In this document: positions 58,988 to 64,000 of the stretch, one piece after another
Layout: each line of letters begins with the position of its first letter
Position numbering within the stretch: the first letter of the stretch is position 1
Source of the DNA: Fodinicola feengrottensis
GTDB lineage: Bacteria > Actinomycetota > Actinomycetes > Mycobacteriales > HKI-0501
Direction of reading: 5' to 3'
DNA length: 64,000 nt
Assembly: GCF_010993775.1 (NCBI RefSeq)
Contig: NZ_WOTO01000003.1
Location: 62,001 to 126,000, forward strand
Program-made: the position numbers and the translations under genes
The notes under the pieces: model-generated
The model's database searches: none
What the model saw: the letters and a program-made list of their open reading frames with translations, nothing else
What the model was told of the DNA's origin: nothing

Positions 58988-59153
58988 GGCGTGTCTCCTC
59001 ATCCCAGGCGGCGAGGGCCGAGCCCAAGCGCCGTCCTGCGAGCACCGGACGATCACACCCATACAACAAAGGTATGAGCGCGACCGCCCGGCACTCGCAG
59101 GACGACGCTTGGATCTCGACCCTCATCCACCTGGAATGAGGAGACACGCCCTA
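58985..59153. mobile_element. 169-bp MITE with TA-ended terminal inverted repeats
   Basis: The left end TAGGGCGTGTCTCCTCATCC and the right end (complement of TAGGGCGTGTCTCCTCATTC) form an inverted repeat of about 24 bp with few mismatches. The interior is also largely self-complementary (for example AAGCGCCGTCCTGCGAG against AAGCGTCGTCCTGCGAG), so the whole element folds into one long hairpin. The ends carry TA, the duplication expected for Tc1/IS630-type transposases. No transposase is encoded. Confidence 0.85.
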
Positions 59154-59234
59154 AACAGCGAGGCTGAGTATCCGAATTCTGCCGCGGCGACAAAGCCGTC
59201 GAGAATTCGCTGCGAATTAAGGTAGCTTCGGTTC

Positions 59235-60608
59235 GTGAGACTTTCCAGGAGTACGCCCGAAGAGCAGGGTCTGTCGAGCACCGCCATGCGCTCGTTCGTC
59301 GGCGCGTTGGCCGGCTGCGGACAGGAAATCCAGACGCTGATGGTGGTAAGCCACGGCTCTGTCGTACTGGAGGAGGAATGGGCGCCTTATCGGCTGAATG
59401 AGCGGCATCTTTTGTTTTCGCTGTCGAAAAGCTTCACGTCGATGGCGATCGGCCTGGTGATCGAGGACGGGAAACTGTCGCTCGATGACCGGGTGGTCTC
59501 GTTCTTCCCGGCCGAACTGCCGGAGTCGGTGAGCGACAACCTGGCCGCGATGCGGATCCGTGACCTGCTGACGATGACGACCGGTCACCACGAGGACACC
59601 ATCGAGCCGATGCGGGCCGATCCTGAGCGGATGATGCGGGTTTTCCTCGCGACCGAGGTCAAACACGAGCCGGGGACATATTTCGTCTATAACACCGGCG
59701 CGACCTACATGCTGTCAGCGATCCTGCAGAGGGTGACTGGCGAGCTTCTTCTGGACTACCTGCGGCCGCGGCTGTTCGAGCCCCTCGGCATGACCGAAGC
59801 GGTGTGGCCCGCCAGCGAGGAAGGCGTCACGTTCGGCGGATTCGGCCTGAGCCTGGTGACCGAGAGCATTGCCGTTTTTGGACAGTTCCTTCTGCAGCAA
59901 GGAAAATGGCGGGGGCAACAGCTCGTACCAGCGGCCTGGGTCGAGGCGGCGACGGCGCGGCAGGTGCCCAACGGCAGCGCGGACAGTGCCGACGACTGGC
60001 AGCAGGGCTACGGCTACCAGTTCTGGCGATGCCGGCACGGCGTTTATCGTGGGGACGGGGCTTTCGGCCAGTTCTGCGTTGTTTTCCCGGCAGAAGACGC
60101 CGTCGTGGTCATGACCGGCGCGGTTCCGGACATGCAGGCGGTGCTGGACGTGGTGTGGGAGTTCGGGTTGCCGGCGCTGCGTCATGAGGACGTACGAGAG
60201 GTCGCTCTGCCTGGCCAGCTGCGGATCGAGCCGCCGACCGGCTCGACGCCGCCGGCCGGCGACGGTCGGACGTACCAGTTCGAGCCGAACCAGGTCGAGC
60301 TCGCTGCCGCGAGGTGGGAAACCGACGGCAGCCTGGTGCTCGACTTCCAGGATGGCAAGTATCAGTACGGTGAAAGCGTCGTCTGCGCGGCCGGCGACTG
60401 GCAGGAATTTCAGGACAGGCAGCGAATTCTCACCAGCGCTCATGGCGATGGAGACGAGTTGGTGGCCACCGTGAGGTTCGTCGAGACGCCGTTCTCCTAC
60501 ACGGTGACCTGTCAGCGGCAACCGGGTCGACTAACACTCACGTTCGACCCGAAGGTCCAGTTCGACCCCGATCCGGTGACGCTCAGCTCGGTCTCCTCCC
60601 ACGAATGA
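59235..60608 (+). CDS. serine hydrolase, class C beta-lactamase/esterase family
   Basis: Intact 457 residues starting MRLSRSTPEEQGLSSTAMRSF. The nucleophile motif is LLFSLSKSFTSMAIGL (SxxK), and the Tyr motif is FVYNTGATYMLSAIL (YxN). ELPESVSDNLAAMRIRDLLTMTTGH and LFEPLGM are typical of the beta-lactamase-related family. The C-terminal 120 residues form a beta-rich extra domain (TYQFEPNQVELAAARWETDGSLVLDF). No signal peptide is apparent, so it is probably cytosolic. Substrate unknown; an esterase or peptidase role is as likely as beta-lactamase. It is convergent with the ABC ATPase gene. Confidence 0.88.
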   Translation: MRLSRSTPEEQGLSSTAMRSFVGALAGCGQEIQTLMVVSHGSVVLEEEWAPYRLNERHLLFSLSKSFTSMAIGLVIEDGKLSLDDRVVSFFPAELPESVSDNLAAMRIRDLLTMTTGHHEDTIEPMRADPERMMRVFLATEVKHEPGTYFVYNTGATYMLSAILQRVTGELLLDYLRPRLFEPLGMTEAVWPASEEGVTFGGFGLSLVTESIAVFGQFLLQQGKWRGQQLVPAAWVEAATARQVPNGSADSADDWQQGYGYQFWRCRHGVYRGDGAFGQFCVVFPAEDAVVVMTGAVPDMQAVLDVVWEFGLPALRHEDVREVALPGQLRIEPPTGSTPPAGDGRTYQFEPNQVELAAARWETDGSLVLDFQDGKYQYGESVVCAAGDWQEFQDRQRILTSAHGDGDELVATVRFVETPFSYTVTCQRQPGRLTLTFDPKVQFDPDPVTLSSVSSHE

Positions 60609-60653
60609 CGTCGAGTGCGGGAAATCACCCAACGACCAATCTCAAGGCAAGCC

Positions 60654-61663
60654 TCAGTCGTCGACGGACGCGGCTTCGGGAGGCAGGGCGTGCCGAAGGG
60701 TCTGGTGCAGAGCCTGCGGGGACAGCACGCCCAAAGTCTCCGAGCCATCCCGTACGGCCACCCAGCCGGTATCGCCGGCCAGCAGGACGGCGAGGGCGTC
60801 CTTGAGGCTCGACTTCACCGGGATGGTCGGGATGTCGTCCCGGTTGGTCAGCGAGAAGTCCGACAGCGGCGCCAGCATCGTGAGGTCGACCGGGGTGACG
60901 GCGAGCCGGCGCAACGACCGGTCGCCGCCGACGAAGTCGGCCACGAACGAGGATGACGGGGCGCCGAGGATGGTGGCCGGCTCGGCGTACTGCTCGAGCT
61001 TGCCGCCCTCGGAGAACACCGCGATCCGGTCGGCCATCCGTACGGCCTCGTCGACATCGTGGGTGACCATCACGATCGTCTTGCGTACTTCGGCCTGCAG
61101 ACGCAGAAACTCCTCCTGCAGCCGGCCGCGGGCGATCGGGTCGATGGCCGAAAAGGGCTCGTCCATCAGCAGGACGACCGGGTCCGCGCGCGCGCGCGGG
61201 CGACCCCGACGCGCTGGCGTTGGCCGCCGGAGAGCTCATGCGGATAGCGCTTGCCGAAGACGGCCGGGTCGAGGCCGACCAGGTCCAGCAGCTCCTCCGT
61301 ACGCTCCCGGATGCGCTTGGCGTCCCAGCCGAGCAGCCGTGGCACGGTGCCGACGTTGGTCCGCACGTCCTGGTGCGGAAACAGCCCGACCTGCTGGATC
61401 ACGTACCCGATCCGGCGGCGCAGCCGAACGGTGTCGACGCGGGTGACGTCCTCGCCCTCCAGCCAGAGCGTGCCGCTGGTCGGTTCGGTGAGCCGGTTGA
61501 TCATCCGGAGTGTGGTGGATTTCCCACAGCCAGATGGGCCGACAAAAGCGACTAATTCCCCCTCGGGGATCTCTATGGTCAGCGATGCGACGGCGACCGT
61601 GCCATCGGGATACTGCTTGCTGACATTGTCCAGCCGGATCGCGGGCTTCGCGGTAGCGTCCAC
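60654..61663 (-). CDS. osmoprotectant/glycine betaine ABC transporter ATPase, OpuCA/ProV-like (one frameshift)
   Basis: GTG 61663 gives MDATAKPAIRLDNVSKQYPDGT. Walker A is FVGPSGCGKSTTLRMINRL, the Q-loop is IGYVIQQVGLFPHQ, and the ABC signature is HELSGGQRQRVGVARA. After a shift near 61185 in a GCGCGC run, Walker B follows as VLLMDEPFSAIDPI and the H-loop as VMVTHDVDEA. The C-terminus holds CBS-type sequence (PTIPVKSSLKDALAVLLAGDTGWVAV), typical of OpuCA. About 336 residues. It is divergent from the permease genes, with start codons only three bases apart as annotated. Confidence 0.88.
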
Positions 61664-61666
61664 CCC

Positions 61667-62398
61667 GTGTCCAATCTCCAGGCGGTCATTCGGTACGGCG
61701 CGTTACATAGTGACACTGCCGTGCTCGCGAGCCCGGCCGATGCGCCCAACCCGTGGTTGAGTTGGTCGTACCTGCAAGACAACGCCGGTTCCATCCTTAA
61801 TCATTTCCTCGAGCACGTCACCTTAACGCTCGAATCCATCGTGATCGCGACGGTTATCGCCATCCCGCTCGGCCTGCTGGCCAGCCGGGTCCGCTGGTTG
61901 GCGGCCCCTATCGTGGGCATCACCGGGGTGATGTACACCATCCCGTCGCTGGCACTTTTCGCCGCCCTGGTGCCTTTCACTGGCCTGAACGACACACCGG
62001 TGGTGGTCGGACTGGTCATGTACGCGCTGCTGATCCTGGTGCGGAACACGGTCGCGGGGCTGAACGGCGTGCCGGAGGAAGTAAGAGATGCCGCGCGCGG
62101 GATGGGCTATGGCGCCGGGAAGATGTTTTGGCAGGTAGACCTGCCGATCGCGTTGCCGTCGATCATGACCGGCATCCGGGTCGCGACGGTGTCCACGGTG
62201 GCGCTCGTCACGGTGGGTGCGGCGGTCGGCAGCGGCGGCCTCGGGCAGCTGATCCTGCAGGGGTTCAACCAGAACTTCTATCGTGCGCAGATCGTCACCG
62301 CCTCGCTGCTGTGCGTGGTGCTGGCGCTCTTCGCGGACGTGTTGCTGGCAACTGTGACCAAAATGTTGTCTCCGTGGGCCCGAAGGCGGGCCACGTGA
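61667..62398 (+). CDS. osmoprotectant ABC transporter permease, OpuCB-like
   Basis: Membrane protein with six helices and the BPD permease loop DAARGMGYGAGKMFWQVDLPIALPSIMTGIRVA (EAA motif). The annotated GTG 61667 collides with the divergent ATPase start. GTG 61721 in the same frame (MLASPADAPNPWLSWSYLQDN) is a better start and frees 50 bp for promoters. From there the length is about 225 residues, usual for OpuCB. It pairs with the second permease encoded next. Confidence 0.88.
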   Translation: MSNLQAVIRYGALHSDTAVLASPADAPNPWLSWSYLQDNAGSILNHFLEHVTLTLESIVIATVIAIPLGLLASRVRWLAAPIVGITGVMYTIPSLALFAALVPFTGLNDTPVVVGLVMYALLILVRNTVAGLNGVPEEVRDAARGMGYGAGKMFWQVDLPIALPSIMTGIRVATVSTVALVTVGAAVGSGGLGQLILQGFNQNFYRAQIVTASLLCVVLALFADVLLATVTKMLSPWARRRAT

Positions 62399-62420
62399 GC
62401 CGGATTGCTGGAGCATTTCT

Positions 62421-63134
62421 GTGAACCCGATCACCGACGCCGTCGTCTGGCTCAACGACCCCGACAACTGGCAGGGCCCGCAAGGCATCCTCTCGCTCAC
62501 CGGCCAGCACCTGTGGATCTCGTTCCTGGCCGTCCTGATCGCCTGCGCGATCGCCTGGTCGCTGGGACTGTGGCTCGGCCACACCGGCCGCGGCGGCAAC
62601 GCGGTGGTGGTGATCTCCAATGCCTCCCGGGCGATTCCGACGCTCGCTCTGCTGACGATCCTGTCGTCGATCGGAGCGTGGTTCTTTGGTACGCCAGCGA
62701 CCGTGATCTCGCTCGCCGTTTTCGCTATCCCACCACTGCTTTCCAACACGTATGTGGGCATTCGCGGCGTCGATCCGGACGTGGTGGACGCGGCTCGCGG
62801 CATGGGCCTGTCCGCCAGTCAAACCCTGTGGCGAGTGGAGGTGCCGCTGGCGATTCCGCTGATCGCGGCCGGTTTCCGGACCGCCGCGGTGCAGGTGGTG
62901 GCGACCACCACGCTGGCCGCGCTGGTCGGTGGCGGTGGCCTTGGCAACATCATCAACCTCGGGCTCGGCCAGCAGAAGAGTGGCGTGATCCTGGCCGGCG
63001 GCTTCCTGGTGGCGGTGCTCGCGCTCGCCACTGAGGGCATCCTGGCGCTCGCCCAGCGAATGCTGACCCCGGGCCGCGTACGCCGGAAAACCACCAAGCC
63101 GATCACCGCGGATCCAGCCGGCGCGGCAGCCTGA
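62421..63134 (+). CDS. osmoprotectant ABC transporter permease, OpuCD-like
   Basis: Intact 237 residues. Six helices with IPTLALLTILSSIGAWFFG and the EAA loop DAARGMGLSASQTLWRVEVPLAIPLIAAGFRTA, nearly parallel to the first permease. GTG/ATG spacing of 22 bases from the upstream permease supports one transcript. The basic tail RVRRKTTKP is cytosolic. Together with the ATPase and the downstream lipoprotein it forms a betaine/choline/proline-type importer. Confidence 0.92.
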   Translation: MNPITDAVVWLNDPDNWQGPQGILSLTGQHLWISFLAVLIACAIAWSLGLWLGHTGRGGNAVVVISNASRAIPTLALLTILSSIGAWFFGTPATVISLAVFAIPPLLSNTYVGIRGVDPDVVDAARGMGLSASQTLWRVEVPLAIPLIAAGFRTAAVQVVATTTLAALVGGGGLGNIINLGLGQQKSGVILAGGFLVAVLALATEGILALAQRMLTPGRVRRKTTKPITADPAGAAA

Positions 63135-63292
63135 AACCAGCCAAACTCGTACGTACGGAACGCCGATCTTCGGGCTGGGGATGCGTTGTCGTACGCCTTC
63201 AGTACGCTGCTAGGGAAAGTGCGGGCCGCGCGATGCGACCCGTCGGACACGCGTTGGCAGGGTTGCCAGCGGGACACAGAAGGCGGGCGTTC

Positions 63293-64000
63293 ATGCGCTC
63301 TCGAAGCATTGTTCTGGGCATAGCGGCACTGGCGATGGCCGGTTCGCTGGCCGCCTGCGGGCAGGCCGGCTCCTCCGGCGGCGGCACGGGCTCCAACGGC
63401 ACGGCCACCACCAAGGCCGGCTGCGCACCGGTCGCCGGCAACGACCTGGTCGTGCTGGACGACGACAAGAAGCTGCAGAACTCGGACAACGTCATCCCGG
63501 CGATCAACACCAAGGCCGCCACCCCCCCCGCGCTGACCGCGGCACTGGACAAGGTGTCGGCGGCGCTGGACAGCAAAACGCTGATCGCGCTCAACAAGCA
63601 GGTCGACATCGACCGGCAGACCTCGGCGGTCGCGGCCAGCGGTTTCATCGCCGCGCAGAAGCTCAGCGATGGCCTGCAAAAGGGTTCCGGCACAGTGGTG
63701 ATCGGGGCGGCCAACTTCAGCGAAAGCCACGCTGGCCAACATCTACGCCGATGTGCTCAAGTCGGCCGGCTTCACCTCCTCGGTGAAGACCATCGGCAAC
63801 CGCGAGCTTTACCTGCCGGCGTTGGAAAAGGGCGAGATCCAGGTGGTTCCGGAATACGCCGCCACCCTCACCGAGTTCATGAACCCCGACAAGGCCAAGC
63901 CGCAGGCGACGCCGGATATTGACAAGACGGTGGCAGCGCTGACCGCGCTGGGCAAGGACAAGGGGCTGTCGTTCGGCAAGCCGGCCGCCGCCACCGACCA
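63293..64000 (+). CDS. osmoprotectant-binding lipoprotein with permuted lobe order (one frameshift, 3' end outside window)
   Basis: ATG 63293 gives a lipoprotein signal (RSRSIVLGIAALAMAGSLAAC) and a Gly/Ser linker. Residues 45-125 (LVVLDDDKKLQNSDNVIPAIN..., ALDKVSAALDSKTLIALNKQVDIDRQT) resemble the C-terminal end of OpuAC-type binding proteins. Only then comes the canonical beginning GTVVIGAANFSES, and after a shift near 63728 TLANIYADVLKSAGF, NRELYLPALEKGEIQVVPEYAATL. It probably binds a quaternary amine. The remainder lies beyond base 64000. Confidence 0.82.

Noticed and set aside
59235..60608. Annotation as an antibiotic-resistance beta-lactamase
   Set aside because: The SxxK and YxN motifs fit the wide serine-hydrolase family; there is no signal peptide, and an extra C-terminal domain is present.

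Overview
The window is high-GC actinobacterial DNA. The genus cannot be fixed from sequence alone. The lineage call rests on gene families that are largely actinobacterial (an Lsr2-type AT-hook protein, DUF3180, DUF222-HNH, an MmpS-like protein, a TAP-type secreted peptidase, the zincin-2 metalloprotease) and on the block metalloprotease-tilS-hpt-ftsH-folE-folP-folB-DUF3180. About 57 protein genes can be supported. No rRNA, tRNA or CRISPR array was seen. Roughly 33 of the genes can only be read end to end if one or more single- or double-base frameshifts are corrected. These hit housekeeping genes (ftsH, ppa, folE, folP, asnB) as often as accessory ones, and the fix is usually one base in a G/C run, so sequence or assembly error is much more likely than gene decay. 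Spans given for such genes are the corrected full extents.

Layout. 0-5.8 kb: FN3 surface protein, MoxR ATPase, DUF58 protein and a membrane transglutaminase-fold protein in overlapping frames. The transglutaminase has lost its catalytic Cys and His positions. 5.8-11.6 kb: a secreted lysozyme-like/beta-propeller fusion, a decayed IS5-type transposase, a DUF222-HNH nuclease, a 175-bp palindromic element, a MerR regulator and an OmpR-type response regulator. 11.7-21.4 kb: an Asp-box sialidase-like exoprotein, a methyltransferase, a one-cysteine Tpx, a short Rho, a secreted tripeptidyl-peptidase-like hydrolase, a hotdog thioesterase, an APH-fold kinase and an acyl-CoA dehydrogenase. 21.6-28.6 kb: asnB, a methyltransferase, a GH43-type glycosidase and a sugar operon (FGGY kinase, histidine phosphatase, DeoR regulator).

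28.7-44.2 kb is the region richest in unexplained structure. It carries two copies of one 24/25-bp hairpin, two copies of a second palindrome (one inside a coding region), two further long hairpins, a 34-bp tandem repeat and an operator-like dyad before a cation efflux gene. Its genes are an MFS exporter, a kinase-like/flippase membrane protein, a CDF transporter, a large LAL regulator, glpF-glpK, a Gfo/Idh oxidoreductase, an Lsr2-like hybrid protein, and a three-gene holin-like/DUF3618/DUF4235 envelope cassette.

44.4-64 kb: a MarR-DHA2 exporter pair with a clear operator; acyl-CoA ligase; pyrophosphatase; dacB; the metalloprotease-tilS-hpt-ftsH-folate block, in which folK is missing from its usual place; a phosphopantetheinyl transferase; a small gene ended by a 169-bp MITE; a serine hydrolase; and an osmoprotectant ABC system (ATPase, two permeases, binding lipoprotein). 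The binding protein carries a C-lobe-like segment in front of its N-lobe. No wholly new multi-gene system is evident. The strongest leads are the paired dispersed repeats, the Lsr2 hybrid, the short Rho, the permuted binding protein and the catalytically altered transglutaminase and Tpx.
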